Source: Lactarius indigo (taxonomy: Eukaryota > Basidiomycota > Agaricomycetes > Russulales > Russulaceae). Taken from it: 64,000 nt of DNA. A program made the position numbers and the translations under genes. Below, in pieces: positions 1 through 12,410 of the stretch. The DNA lies in NCBI GenBank assembly GCA_025766275.1, contig JAFKAC010000001.1:2356001-2420000 (forward strand). The letters run 5' to 3'. Each line of letters begins with the position of its first letter. The stretch's first letter is position 1. Under the pieces are notes generated by a model. That model did not search any database, was not told the origin of the DNA, and saw only the letters and a program-made list of their open reading frames with translations.

Positions 1-292
1 CGTCGAGTTGATCATGATCTTCCAGAACACTGTACCGGAGCCTATTTTCAAAGTGTGTTGCACCACATTCGTTTCTCGACTTGAGGCTTATTAAATCTTC
101 TAGATGGTGTTGGAGATGATGCGCCTCGACGTGAGTGATCCTCCACCATCGGTTGATGTCGACACATTGCCACACGCTACAATATCTGAGGACGATGAGA
201 GTACGTCTAAGCGTGGTCCACCTTCAGAGGCCTCATCGCAGGATTGGGACCGGGTCACGGATCCTGGAAGCCTGACACCGCCCACCGCATGA
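1..292 (+). CDS. TOM20: Mitochondrial import receptor Tom20, C-terminal end (partial)
   Basis: This is the 3' end of a gene that begins outside the window. The first visible exon (2-52) reads VELIMIFQNTVPEPIFK, the last part of the Tom20 receptor fold. A 51-nt intron (53-103, GT..AG, phase 0) follows, and a second exon (104-292) runs through MVLEMMRLDVSDPP and an acidic, Ser/Pro-rich tail to TGA at 290-292. Tom20 is the outer-membrane receptor of the TOM complex that recognises amphipathic presequences; its cytosolic domain is a TPR-like helical fold and this segment is its last helix. The N-terminal membrane anchor is not in the window. The call rests on the motif QxTVPEPIFK followed by a hydrophobic helix, which is typical of fungal Tom20; the SET gene follows closely on the same strand. 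Confidence 0.8.
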
Positions 293-355
293 TAATTTTT
301 CGTGTGGTGCAGGGGCTCCATGTACTCGTTGCTGCCACTGTCATTGTTGCATCTC

Positions 356-1883
356 ATGGTTCTAATATACATCCTTTTCTGTTTTATATGTTTGTCTATG
401 GGTAGGTCAAGGGTCGTGTTGAAGGTGAGCCAAAAACCTAACAAGCCATCGTCTAAAGCTGAGATATGCGATTCTTGATCCGGTAGGTTACTACGAAGTT
501 TTCCCTCCAAAACACATGAGCGTCTCGACCAAGACTGTCGAAATAAGCGACCCAAGTGGTGCCGCGGCTCTCAAGCGTATTCTCGTCGCAGACAGAGATT
601 TCGCCGCTGGAGAGACCATATATAAAGTAACACGCGTTATCCACCTGCTCTGAGGAATCAAGTTGGCTGACTCGGACGCACAGGAGCGACCAATCGTCTC
701 GGTTCTTGACCCGGATCTGGAGGGCAAGGGGTCACATTGTTCCCAGTGTCTCCGTCAGATCGACGACGGTGCTGCATTAAGACCTGACGGAGACCGACTC
801 ACGTCCGCATTCTGTTCGAAGAAATGTGAAGCAAAGTTGAAAGCCGAGTCCCAGTCGCTGCTCTTCGGCCCCGAGTACGCTATCCCCATCGAACTCAATC
901 CCAACGAGGGTCCCGAGTATTCCAAGAAGCGCGAGGACGCGCAGATAGCGTTCGCCCGCTTCGTCCAAGAATCTGCCGGCGGCAGGACACGCGTCACCCT
1001 CGTCGCGCGGTTCATAGCGAGGCAGGTCGTCAACGAGACCGTGAAGCTGTTGCCTACCGGCCATCCCTCCGTCCCGACCGAAACGGACGAATGGACGGGG
1101 CACGGGTACACGCTCTTCGATCACGTCGAACGGGTTCGCTTCCTCGAGTTGAACCCTGATGAGGACGAGGCGGAGCAGCTCAGGGCCATATTGAAGGCGA
1201 ACCTGCAGGGCCTGGAGGACTTTGTGACCAACGAGCGATACACCGTGCTCATCGGGAAGATGGCGTATAATGCGTACGGTATTTCGTTCGCGGGTGGTCG
1301 AGACGATAAGGTTCGATACATGCTCTCGCACATGGCCTTGGGCTCATCAGGTTTCACCCGCAGCCCCCGCCGAGCGTCAGACCAGAAGACGTCGAGTTGA
1401 CGCGAACGCCCAATGGCACGGCGCGTCAAGTCGGTGCCGGATTCTTTGCCGTTTCATCCTACGTGAGTGTCCAATATTAGAAGAGAAGACGACGCATAAT
1501 CCCCCTACGGTTAGATTTCCCACTCGTGCGATCCAAGCGCCCGACCGACTTTTGAAAATGGTGACTCGGAGATGCACCTCGTCGCCACGCGCGATGTCAA
1601 AGCCGGGGACGAGATAACTGTCTCTTACGTCGACGCCTCGGTTCACGACGACGAAGACGTCGTCCAGGCGAGGTACCGCCGCCGCAAGGAGCTTGCACGC
1701 GGATGGCGGTTCGCCTGCCAGTGCGACCGTTGCGTCAAGGAGGCTCCACCACCCTCGGCGGGAGAGAAGGAGCCCCAGCTGAGCGACGAATCAAAAGTGG
1801 AACCGATTGTTTCTCAAGTCGACCAGGAGGCTGCCTTGGGCCCAAGTCCACCCGCTACCTCCGATACGACCACCATCGACTGA
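356..1883 (+). CDS. SET-domain protein with MYND-like zinc finger (SMYD/SET6 type)
   Basis: Putative lysine methyltransferase of the split-SET SMYD/Set5/Set6 type. My model has exons 356-358, 406-424, 487-626, 684-1310, 1364-1462 and 1515-1883 (about 418 aa). The first two tiny exons are uncertain; from 487 on the frame is clear. The first half of the SET fold (LVADRDFAAGETIYKERPIV) comes first, then a Cys-rich insert (CSQCLRQ ... FCSKKC), then a helical linker. The second SET half has QVGAGFFAVSSY, HSCDPSARPTF and the catalytic-face GDEITVSYVD, followed by post-SET cysteines (CQCDRC). The usual NHSC motif reads SHSC here (Ser codon 1518-1520, just after an intron ending at 1514). It lies 64 bp downstream of Tom20 on the same strand; a fused transcript with Tom20 was considered, but Tom20 has its own stop. 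Substrate unknown. Confidence 0.75.
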
Positions 1884-2135
1884 GATTATCATTATCCTGG
1901 GTAGAATGGTTATGTTCTTGACCTACACGGTAGTACGTAGCTTAGCCCAGCGGAACAATTATATTTGAGACACCTATGAAAACTAGAATACTGCGTGTGT
2001 GTACAAATGACAGAGTGCATGCATAGGGTGAAAGTGATGCGTAGTGCACACGGTTACAACTTGTAAGGACGGCAATAGGCAAAATTTAGATAGAGCAAAG
2101 ATGAGCCGTCGAGTGAACGGGAAGACAAGAAAGTC

Positions 2136-4646
2136 CTACGTCGCCAAGCTCCGCCACATACCTTCAGCAGGCAGGGTGCTGCGGGCTTGCAGAATTTTCA
2201 ACGCACGACGGCGACCTCGACTGAGCGAGCCAGGGTGGTCGCCTTCATCGCCATCAACGCTCTCGTCATCGCCAATCGTCTCGAAATCCAGTGCCCCGGG
2301 ATCCAAAGAACGACTGCGGTCGCGTGCTGCGTACGACGCCTTACGATAGCTAGCCGATGTCGAGGTTGGGATTGTCTTAGGGTCCGGTTCGTCGGAAGAA
2401 TGATTCTTGACACGACTCCGCGGGACCAGGGCAATAGAAATCGGTAGGGACGCAGCGACCCCAGAATTTAACAGGGCTTCTTCAATGAACAAATCTATGA
2501 GTGGTCATTGGACACTGAGATAAACTTGGACTCGCACCATAGTTACCGTTACGGTCAACAGAGGGGGCTCCCGACTCGCTATCGGGTGACCCGGGAACGG
2601 TATCTTCCGCGTTGCCAGCACCGAAAAAAAGCCTCCATGATCGACTATCCTTTTTCCAAGCGTTTCGATGACTCGGGGTGATAACGTTGACAAGGCGGGC
2701 GAGCTCCTTATCACGCTGACTCAAGTTCTCATCGTCATCTACTATGGACTCTTCGGTGGCAAATAATGGGCCCTCGCTCCCCAGTGAAGAAGGTTTGGGC
2801 TGCGGGGTGTCGGAGGCTCGAAGAGCGACTGTAGCTGGAAGCGATGCAGGCCGCAGCATTTGCAGGGATTGAGGAAGGGCCAGGTTACTGCTGGCTCGTG
2901 GCTGGCGGGATGGACGTGGGAGGTTATCAACTGGTTCACGAAGAGGAAGAATTAGTCCATCTGGCGCAGTTCTTGGAGATGCATCGGAGTCGTCATCCTC
3001 CAGATCAAAGATCGAAGCTGCACGGGGGAGTCAGACCAGTGGCCCCAGGCGCTAAGGAGGGCTTTAAATTGACCTTCGCCTTGTTGCTCAAGGACTTCGG
3101 TCCTTCTCTTCTCTCCCCCCGAGACGGCGGGCTTGATATCAAAAGTTACTTTGCGCTTGCCCTTTGACCCCGAGGGACTGAGCGATTCTTGTAGTAGAGC
3201 CCGATTTTGTGGCGTGGATGGACCAGGCTCTGGTCCGGGATGCTCCACCGTATCAGAGACGGCGATAGTGGCGTTGCCTGTAAGCTTCGCGTTCACCCGA
3301 GGTGACTTGATACTTGAAAGAGACTGATATTGTTTCGTACGTGTGTTTCTCTCCGATTCCATGTCCACGACATACTTGAAGCTTGTCGCGATATCCTTAT
3401 TTTCGTTCATATCACGTCTGACCGGATCTCGATAGCTAATGCTCCCGACAGGTGTTGGACCAGTGGGGAGAGGGCTAGATGGCGTCGCTGCTATTGGGGA
3501 AGTACTAGGCCTACCCTCGCTTGAAGTCTTTGGAGGATGAAATGAAGAGCTTGCGAGAGATGTTGATAAAGCGGAGGGGGCTGCGTCACGAATTAACGAA
3601 GACGACTTGACAATGGAGACTGGGATAAAGTCGTTGATCGCAACCGGAGAAGCTAGAGACAGCGGAGGTACGACAGCAGAATCGGTGGTAATGGGCTGAT
3701 TACTTGGCGATCGCAGTCTCTGTTCTTGGATCAGAGTGGACTCGGCTTCTCGGAACGCTGCCCATAGCAGCTGGACTTGGCGCCTCAGCTCTGCTTCCTC
3801 CTTCTCGATCGCTGAGATGCGAGCCTGGACTATCTGGGAAACTTGCTCTTCAGCGAATTTTCGGAGCTGATTAGATCGCTGAAGTGCTATTGTCGAAAGG
3901 TGATCGAAGGCCGGATGCGACGGAACAAACGGAGGGGGTGGAAATAGCGGAGATAGAGGGGGGAGGACATTGTGCGGAGGCTCAGGTTGTGGTGGTTTAG
4001 GTGATGACGGATGTGAGGCAGAGAGTGGAGACGTTGGAACATGAACAAGTCGCGCGGGCAGTGCTACGCGAAACACAGGTGAATATGCATCCGAGGCTCG
4101 TAGTTGAGCCATTGATTCATCTGTCTTTGAATCGAGACAAAGTGAGTAACATGCGACTAGAAATGGCCCCATTCATGTGACCGGAACAGAAAACCAAGGG
4201 GCTCACAAGGCACTGCTTCGCCAACTCGATCCAACCAGACTCACTACGCAAGACCTCTTGCTCGACCCATTCTTCTGTAGGTAACACTGGACCTTCTCCG
4301 GCATCCAGGTCAGGTGGGACCAGCTGGAGGACGCGGTAGACAGACGTGCGGCATATAAGACAAGTCAAGGATGTGTGTCTGCGGAAAAGGAGTGCGGACT
4401 TAGACTCGGGTTCTGAGTGCGTTCGACTCCTGAGGGTCAACTGAGGATGAACCTAAGGGGCCACAAAATATTCAATAGTGAAAAGGAAAGAAAGCCAAGG
4501 ATACTAACTATGGAAACACCTTCCTCACCAACGTAAACAGGCTGATAATTCGGATCAGTGGGTGTGGAAGGAGGTGTATCTGGTGGAGGAGGAGCTTGTA
4601 CAGCGATGAGGACGTTCAGACAGGGACAGGCATAGTTGGAGGACAT
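2136..4646 (-). CDS. Conserved basidiomycete protein of unknown function, Cys pairs plus disordered body
   Basis: I do not recognise this protein. Five exons fit well (4646-4509, 4452-4207, 4124-3074, 3017-2538, 2494-2136), giving about 757 aa; each intron has GT..AG ends and the phases match. The N-terminus begins MSSNYACPCLNVLIAVQ and a second Cys pair (LTCLICRTSVYRVLQ) follows about 60 residues later, so a CxC plus CxxC metal site is possible. After a short folded stretch with many acidic and aromatic residues, the remainder is Pro/Ser-rich with one coiled-coil segment (RSNQLRKFAEEQVSQIVQ and onward, ending in EAESTLIQEQ). The last 300 residues are low complexity and acidic. The start was chosen as the Met directly before the CPC motif. 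The gene sits 80 bp downstream of the CLPTM1-family gene on the same strand. Function unknown. Confidence 0.65.
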
Positions 4647-4726
4647 GTTCAAGGAAAAACAACATGACATTGAGTTTGGGTGGGTCGTTGGCACATGCAT
4701 GATCCGGCCCGAGACAAGCACAACTA

Positions 4727-7473
4727 CTACCTGTCCTTCTTACTCTCCTCCTCCTCTTCCACCATCACCTGTCCATACTCATTTACCCGCTTCGGGTCTA
4801 TACGGTATATCCAACGCTATCCAACTCAATGTAACGAAAAGGACAAAAATCAATGCCGCGCTCACCTGGTATAAAAAGATTAAAAATACAACGTCGTCCC
4901 GGAAACATGCCAGTCTATGTAAAATCGGCATCTTGATTATGAACCTAGTCCGCGTGTGGTGTTATCGCAATGAATTGAATCGATCCCACCAGGTTCAAAT
5001 ACTCACGCGAACAGGTCATCAATGACCGTCGACAGTGTTTTATACACCATCGCCTTCATTGGCATATGTGCCACGCTCTAGTGTCAACCCGTCAGGTCAG
5101 AACAGACAGAGAAACACGTCATGCCTCACCTTGAGCTTATAGTTGATGATGAGTTGAGGAACGAGTTGTGCCTGTAGCGATCACCCTCTATCAGATCGAC
5201 CAGGTTTTGGAGAGTACCTGCCACACGTACGAAGCCGAACATGTACACAAACGACGTCAGAGTCGAAATAACGAAGCTGTACCAGCCTCTATGCGTGTCA
5301 TAAACCAAGGAGTAGACGGCATAGATAGCAAGAGCAGGTAGAGCGACGTATGACACATAGCGGAATGCTAGTTTGTCGTACCTTCCACCATGAGGTTAGA
5401 TCCGGCGACAAGTCAAAAACAAAGTATAACATACTCTTGAGTTTTCTTTTCGTCCTCACTCAACACATGTTTATCTGCGTCGGGGGTAACTGACACTGAC
5501 ATTGTCAACATCTTGTGAACTTACCTGCGAACACCACTTTCCAAGGTATTACAGACCCTGGCTCAGAAGCAACGATCTTGATGTCGACCGCCTTTGTGAT
5601 CTGTTCTCGGAGTCCAAGATTAGGTCAATCGTTAGTGCACCCGCACAAAAATGCCAACCCCACCTTCCAAGCTTCTATGAGCAACCCCATGCCCGAGCCC
5701 ATGAGGATCATCCAACTCGTGTCCGTGTTGTTGTCGATGAGATATAGGAGAATCACTAATTGGACGAAAACGTTTGTGACAATCTGTACAACGAGAGGAT
5801 GAGCATGCATAGCGTGTTCCGGGAATTATGTAACCCCACCGTTCTACACGGATCGGATTAACGGTCGTGAACGGAATTCGCATTAGTGACACACACCGGA
5901 CTGAAACACCGGTAAGCTCATCCTTCTTTCGCCAATGAGAGACATCGGACTTGAATGCCAACATCTCGAACCTAAGTTTTTGTGAGCAAACAAAGCGCAT
6001 GGACGTGAACCACTGACACCACATGCAGCACGCTCACGACACCGGTCAGAGCTAAAAACCAAGGATTTGTCTCGATAAGCATGCGCTTAACCTCGTCAAT
6101 CTCCGCGGATGAGCCACTGCCTTGTTGTTTAACGGCTTCCTGGAAGCCAAAAGTCATCGAGGCGAAGAGTTGGAACTTGAAATATGACATCGGCTGGAAT
6201 ACGACTTGTAGGGGGAGTATTGCTGTGGTGTCATTAATCTCGACGTATTGAGACTTGAGGTGCCAAAATTCGTTGGGAAAGATGATTGGGTTGTAGTAAC
6301 CATTTGTCCCAGTTTCGTCTCGTAATCCAGGGACTAAATGAACATCTGTTTGTACGTCAAAAACTGTGTTGAATGGGCTGATGATTCATAAACACACGTT
6401 CTGCAATTGGAGGGGGAAGTTGTGCATATTGCAGAACCGTAGCATCGGAGACCAGAGCCAAGGTCAAGTTCTAAGGTGATGTGCATAAAGAGCCTTGCGC
6501 ACGAGGTGCATTAGGGAACAAACCTGGTGCCAGTAGGAAACAATTGTGTCCGGAACCTGTCCGTCAGATTAGAGCGAGCTGGCGGGTGAGCGGTGATCCC
6601 GACCGTACCTCAGGCTCTTCCTGTTCATCTGCCCCTTTGGCCTTGTCCTGCAAAAGGTTCCTCTCTTTGCGGATTTTGGTCTTGGGAAGATAGCGAGTCA
6701 AGACTAGACAGTTATGGGTTGGTAAATTCGCCAAGATGAGCTTTCCCTACGTACGCTTGCTAACATGGTGGACAGAATCCTGTCTGTATTTTGGGCTGGA
6801 AGGGTCCGGGTCTGCGTTGTCCTTGGTCAGGAATATATGCGCCCATAATGATCCATTGCGCTGAACAGTCTAGCATGGGAAACTTTAGCACCACAGAATT
6901 AAACTCAAATATAATCACGATTTGCGCACCTCTGGTAAGTGCACGTTGTAATCCACCGTTCGGGCTTCGCTCCAATTCCCAAAGGTGATGTCATGCCAAA
7001 CAAAGTGAGGCAACCCTGTCTCTTTTGAGTGACTGGCAAACACTTGCTCTGTAGGGTCTGTTGACAAGTGAAAATATAAAGAGACTGGGACTCCCAACGG
7101 CCAAGCAAGATGTGCCTTGGCGGGCTGGACGGACAGAGGAATCTGATCAACTTGCACAGGATCGGGGCTGCTCCCGGGTATCACGGGGGAAGGCTGGGTA
7201 GTGGAAGTTTTTGAGCCAAAGAAAGTTACCCGCTGAGTTTCGGTGAGCACGGATCCGTGGGTGGAGCAAAGGTGAATATCTCACCGAACTGCGTCACTGC
7301 GTAAATGAGGAGCACTTGCTGGATGAGAGGGTGACCATAGTCAGTGATGTGAGGGCTATTACGAGGCAATTCATACAGACCTGTAAGACAGAGATGAACT
7401 TGCGAAGGGGTGATTCCTCTTCTTGTGCTCTTGGAGGAGCAGGAACCGTTCGACCTGGACCTGGATCTGACAT
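4727..7473 (-). CDS. CLPTM1 family multi-pass membrane protein
   Basis: Homologue of cleft lip and palate transmembrane protein 1 / CLPTM1L, multi-pass proteins of the ER and Golgi; the CLPTM1L branch has been linked to GPI-precursor scrambling and CLPTM1 to receptor trafficking. Many short exons carry the family blocks in order: MSDPGPGRTVPAPP start, a lumenal part with LWAHIFLTKDNADPDP and RYLPKTKIRKERNLL, YWHQNLTLALVSD, NGYYNPIIFPNEFWHL, the helix ending in LFASMTFGFQEAVKQQ, a membrane segment (PWFLALTGVVSVLHVV), FEMLAFKSDVSHWRK, IVTNVFVQLVILLYL, then VPQLIINYKLKSVAHMPMK, STVIDDLFAFIIKMP, FLIFLYQRWIYRIDPKRVNEYG and an acidic, lysine-rich C-terminus ending at the TAG at 4727-4729. At least ten introns of 45-100 nt are inferred; a few junctions are approximate. 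It is divergent from the chitin synthase gene. Confidence 0.85.
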
Positions 7474-7869
7474 GGTCGTACGTGTGCGTGGCTCGAACCG
7501 AAAGAAAGTTTTTTGATAAAAATAGGAAATAACGGCGACTCGGTCACCGGTGCCTCGACCGACCGGCGTGTTCTCACCGCCGCCCACCGCCGGCGAGGCC
7601 ACTGTCACCGTGACGTTTTGGTTGAGTACTGCATATCATTGGGTGTACTACGCACTGGGCAAAAGCCGTCTCATCAAACCCGCGGAGAATAAGAATTGGC
7701 CATCAAATGGATGGAATCATAAATACGGAATGCTGTGTGTCTGTCCCGTGTTAGTGGCGACTGCGCGCGCGATCAAACAAACCGACTCACTGCCTCGTTA
7801 CCGTGTCACTGTATAACAAAACCAAGGCTCGACTGTGCCCAGCAACTCACAACCCTCCTCCGTTCCTTC
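7474..7869. promoter_or_regulatory. Divergent promoter between CLPTM1-family gene and chitin synthase
   Basis: About 396 bp separate the two start codons, which point away from each other. The stretch holds no convincing ORF. It must contain the 5' UTRs and promoters of both genes. I see no unmistakable TATA box or known operator. Confidence 0.4.
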
Positions 7870-10800
7870 ATGTCTGACCGTCATCCACTTACCTCACTGC
7901 CCCCCCAGGACTCTGACTACAATTCAGATCCTTTTGCGGATGGCCATCACGGCCTACGTTTTCAAGAACCCCAACCCAGGCCATTCGACTCTACCACATC
8001 ACTCCCCCAAGACTTTGGACAAGGCCGACAATATGAGGACGATGAGCTAGAAAAGCAACCTCTCACTGGCGGAAACGTTGCCGGGGGCTTTTACCCTCCA
8101 GGGTGTGTACAGCGTCATGTCAAATTATAATATTCCCCTCATTTCATTCTCCCTAGGCCGATCGACCCCAACCTGTATGGCGACCCATATGCCCGTCCCC
8201 TCTCTGTTGCCTCTGATGCATCCAACGGTGTCGACACTGCGTGGCGTCGCCGGCAAACCATCCGACGTGGTGTGAAGAAGACTGTTAGACTGACAAATGG
8301 TAACTTTATCACCGAGTACCCTGTTCCCACACCGGTCTACAGTGCTGTCGAGGACAAGTGGAAATCCGGCGTCAAGACAACCGAATTCTCGTGAGTATCC
8401 TACCCTATACGGACCCTCAACCCCGATCTCATCCACCCTGCCCAGGCACATGCGCTACAGTGCCGCCACATGTGATCCTGATGAATTTAGCGAGGAGAAC
8501 GGCTGGTCCCTCCGAACTAAGATGTATAATCGCGAGACGGAACTCCTTATCGCCGTCACTTCTTACAACGAAGACAAGACCCTGTACTCTCGCACACTTC
8601 ACGGGGTCATGCTGAACATCCGTGATATCTGCAAGACCAAACAGTCAAAGTACTGGCGCCGCAGTGCGGAGGAGGGCGTTCCCGGTTGGCAGAGAATAAC
8701 TGTCGCTCTGATTGTCGATGGCCTGGAGCCTATGGACAAGACAGTTTTAGATCTTCTCGCTACCGTTGGCGTGTATCAAGACGGCGTCATGAAGAAGCAG
8801 GTTGATGGTAAAGATACCGTGGCCCATATCTTTGAGGTTTGTCTCATCTCTAGTTCCCGGTCTTTATATTGACTTTAGCCCTGTGCAGTATACCACTCAA
8901 ATTTCTGTGGACCCTTCCCCGAAGCTTATCCTCCCTCACGGCGATGATCCTAACAACCTCGTCCCGGTACAAATTATCTTTGTCTTGAAGGCAAAGAATC
9001 AGAAGAAAATCAACTCCCATCGCTGGCTCTTTAACGCCATCGGTCGGATGCTACAGGTGCGTAAAGTACCGGGCTTCGTCCTTCAGTGCTAATTATGATC
9101 ACAGCCCGAGATATGTGTCCTTATTGACGCTGGCACCAAACCTGGTCACAAATCCATATACTATCTTTGGGAAGCGTTCTACAATGACGAGAATCTTGGC
9201 GGCTGCTGTGGTGAAATTCACGCCATGATCAACAAGGGCAGGAAACTACTCAACCCACTCATTGCGGCGCAGAACTTTGAATATAAAATGTCAAACATTC
9301 TGGACAAGCCACTCGAGAGTAGCTTTGGCTATGTGTCTGTGCTTCCCGGCGCTTTCTCTGCCTATCGGTTCCGCGCGATCCAAGGCAGACCCCTCGAGCA
9401 ATACTTCCATGGCGACCACTCGCTCGCGGACCGCCTTGGTTCCAAGGGAATTTACGGAATGAATATCTTCACTAAGAACATGTTCTTGGCCGAAGATCGG
9501 ATCCTCTGCTTCGAGTTGGTAGCCAAAGCCGGAGCAAAGTGGACACTCACCTATGTCAAGCCTTCCAAGGCGGAGACAGACGTACCCGAAAGTGCCCCAG
9601 AATTAATTGGTCAGCGTCGCCGATGGCTAAATGGCTCATTTGCTGCATCCATCGTAAGGGCTATGCCGGGCTGTATCCCATACAGACACTCATTCTACCG
9701 TCACAGTATGCTGTCGTGCACTTCTTCCGATTGTATAAATCCGGCCATGGCATCATCCGCATGTTCTTCTTCCACATCCAAGCCCTCGTGCGTCGCGTCT
9801 TTTTTTTTTGGTGCTGATACTCAAAACCTCTTAAGTACAACATATTCTCACTCATCTTCTCTTGGTTCGCCCTCGCGAATATCTGGTTAACATTCAGCAT
9901 CATTATCGATCTTCTACCGAGCCAAGGTATCGTGTTCTTCGGCGGCAACAACAACACGGGACTCGAGATCGTGAGTCCCCCTCTTCTCAAATACTCATAC
10001 TGTCCTGACTTACCCTGTCAGACACATTGGGTCAACTTAGCATTGAAATGGATTTATCTCGGATTTCTGGCCATACAGGTGGGCATCAACTTGCATAAGA
10101 ATGCTGAGTCCCACTAACCCCAATGAAAGTTTGTTTTGGCTCTAGGCAACAGACCAAAGGGTGAACGTACTGCGTACACCATCACTCTATGGTACGTCGT
10201 TTCTGTATCCGCCGACCAGGTCGCTGACAAAGGCGCTAGGGTGTATGCTGTCCTGGCTATTTACTTGCTCGTATGTTCGCTGGCTCTTACTGTCAAAGCA
10301 TTTGCGGTGAGTTCTTTCATACCATGAGGCCCGATGCATGACAATGATACCCCACCAGAATATACCCAATGAACTGCAGTCTAAGACGACCTCGCAAATC
10401 ATAGCCACGTTCTTCAAACCCCCAGTCGGCGCGCTCATCGCAGCTATGGTATCAACTTTCGGTATTTACCTCTTTGCGTCGTTCCTTTATGTAAGCCCGA
10501 TCCAGTGCTCGTGTCACCACCTGCTCACTGCCTGTATAGCGTGATCCTTGGCACATGTTCTCGAGTTTCTTCCAGTACTTGTGTCTGGCCCCTAGCTTTA
10601 CCAATGTCCTCAACGTCTACGCATTCTGCAACTTGCACGATGTTTCCTGGGGTACGAAAGGCTCTGATAAAGCAGAGGCACTTCCATCGGTTTCATCATC
10701 CAAGGGGAAAAACGAAGAAGCCGCTGTCGTACAAGACACCGAGCGAGTGCAGGAAGACCTGGATGCAGTATTCAAAGAGACTGTGACGCGGGCGGTAACC

Positions 10801-11156
10801 AAGATTGACGTGAAGGAGGTTCCAGAGAAACCGTCGATGGATGATCAGAACAAAACTTTCCGCACTCGCTTGGTAGTGTTTTGGATGCTCACCAACGCGG
10901 GGCTAGCCGTCGCCATTGAGAACATTAATGGTTTGAAGAGTAACAATGAAACCACAGACGAGGAAGACCTCCGCAAGAAGCAAAACATTTATTTCGCATT
11001 CATACTCTACTCTACGTTCGCACTGTCACTCGTGCGATTTACCGGGGTACGTGATTCCCGCTTTACTTTGTTCTCAAGTCTTAGCTTATGTGCCCCATCT
11101 AGTGCCTATGGTACTTCTTCAAACGCAACCTTTTCCGATGCTTTAGGAGGTCGTGA
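7870..11156 (+). CDS. CHS: Chitin synthase, division I (class I-III)
   Basis: Plasma-membrane GT2 enzyme that polymerises UDP-GlcNAc into chitin. Start ATG at 7870 ([16 protein letters not shown]). The coding sequence is split into about 13 exons by introns of 45-60 nt. In order: acidic N-terminus; [21 protein letters not shown] block; [13 protein letters not shown]; the donor-binding half ([55 protein letters not shown]); [20 protein letters not shown]; the [10 protein letters not shown] motif near 9,500; and the QRRRW signature ([13 protein letters not shown]) near 9,620. At least five membrane segments follow, ending in [17 protein letters not shown] and TGA at 11154-11156. The sequence around QRRRW resembles class III most, but I would not insist on the class. 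No myosin head and no N-terminal membrane segments are seen, which excludes division II. Confidence 0.92.
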
Positions 11157-11377
11157 AGTTCGTACCGAGTCGTCGTTCGTTAATTCCTTTGTTTCGTTCA
11201 TACCTCGACATACCACGGACGCTCTCTTGGCTACTGCACTTCCCACCAAATCAATTCTTTCTCACCTTTTGCCAGTCAGAGATATTGCGCAAAGGGGGGT
11301 CGGTCTCATGTACATATTCATCTTCGGGCTTTCTAGCCCCAATATCAATGGCCCTGCCCTATTTATGAGCACATTCG
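11157..11377. other. Convergent 3' region between chitin synthase and RING gene
   Basis: About 220 bp lie between the two stop codons. They should carry the 3' UTRs and polyadenylation sites of both genes. No other feature is visible. Confidence 0.4.
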
Positions 11378-12190
11378 CTACGAGTACATGTCCCCACCGA
11401 ACGAACCCCCATTCAGGATACGATGTTCCATACGATACGCAGCCGAAACGCGCCTCCTTGCCGCATGGATCAGCTCCCTTCTGCTTTGTCGCTTGAGGAA
11501 CTGAGCACGACAGAGAGGACACGACGGATTCTGTAGAGGGCGCTGATCAGCGGGCCTTGATGCGCGCAGGTAGGCAGACAGGCAGACTAGGCGCTCACTC
11601 CATCACGTATCCATGATAAGAGACTGGTGTCACCAGCGTCGGGATGCGCGTCCAATTTAATACGTAGATCAAACAAAAAAAAGTTGGATACGATCAACTT
11701 AACTCTTTCCGACAAAAAACATGTCCGCAGGTGTCAATTAGACGTGTAACGCCGAGATCTTCAGCGGGTTGAGCGGGAGAATCCATCGCTCGCGCCATCT
11801 CTTCTTCTGCGAGAGAAGCGAGGAAGGTGTTCATGCAGATGGAGCATGACGAGTCTCAAGTAGAGAAGGGTTAGGTGGTCAGCGTGCGTGCTTGCGTGTG
11901 TGGCAGAGTGCATACCACGATGTCCGAGATTCTCCAAGTCAGACTCGGTCAAACGAGGTAACTTGTCCACGATAGTTCGAATCTCACTGAACAGCATCAG
12001 AGGATGATCCGCATGGCCGCGACGCAGAAGGTAGGCCGCTGGTCGTTATTTTCACTTACTCGTCAGTCAGGCTAGGGAGCTCCCCGTCCTCATCCGAGTC
12101 GGTGTTTTCGTTAGCCGTCACTATGTCCATATACAGGGAGGAATCAGCAGCAACGGTGTCGGGGTCGAACGCTCTGTGTTCACTAAACAT
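11378..12190 (-). CDS. RING-finger protein, putative E3 ubiquitin ligase
   Basis: A small C3HC4-type RING protein in about five exons, found by joining short reading frames. The N-terminal part is acidic (MFSEHRAFDPDTVAAD ... DSDEDGELPSLTDDE), followed by IRTIVDKLPRLTESDLENLGHR. The RING starts DSSCSICMNTF, has a 35-residue loop between the second and third ligands, then LIDTCGHVFCRKD, LLSWIRDG and NPSCPLCRAQF. A basic helix (LKRQSRRELIHAARRR) leads to the TAG at 11378-11380. Splice phases match at the joins (for example the GTAAGT donor after the LTD codons near 12,060). The start is uncertain: Met at 12190 is my choice, but an in-frame Met at 12271 would add a hydrophobic segment (MTAMALLLWFLI). 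Substrate unknown; it is not one of the well-known named E3s that I can recognise. Confidence 0.7.
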
Positions 12191-12410
12191 GATCGTAGTG
12201 AGGACGCGCAAGCCATTTCGGACAGGCTGTGACCTTATAAGGAACCATAACAATAAAGCCATCGCTGTCATCTGGAGCCAGCCAACAACGATTCACATAG
12301 CGCAGCCTACAAAGAACAGAGACGGTCACAGGAAAGCTAAACAAAACACATAATAAATCATGACTTCCATCTATCGACGTAAGTTAATAGAGAACCAAGG
12401 CGACGGGTAC

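Noticed and set aside
1..1883. A single fused Tom20-SET gene
   Set aside because: The Tom20 frame ends in a natural-looking tail with TGA at 290-292 and no good donor before it; kept as two genes, though a fusion transcript cannot be excluded.
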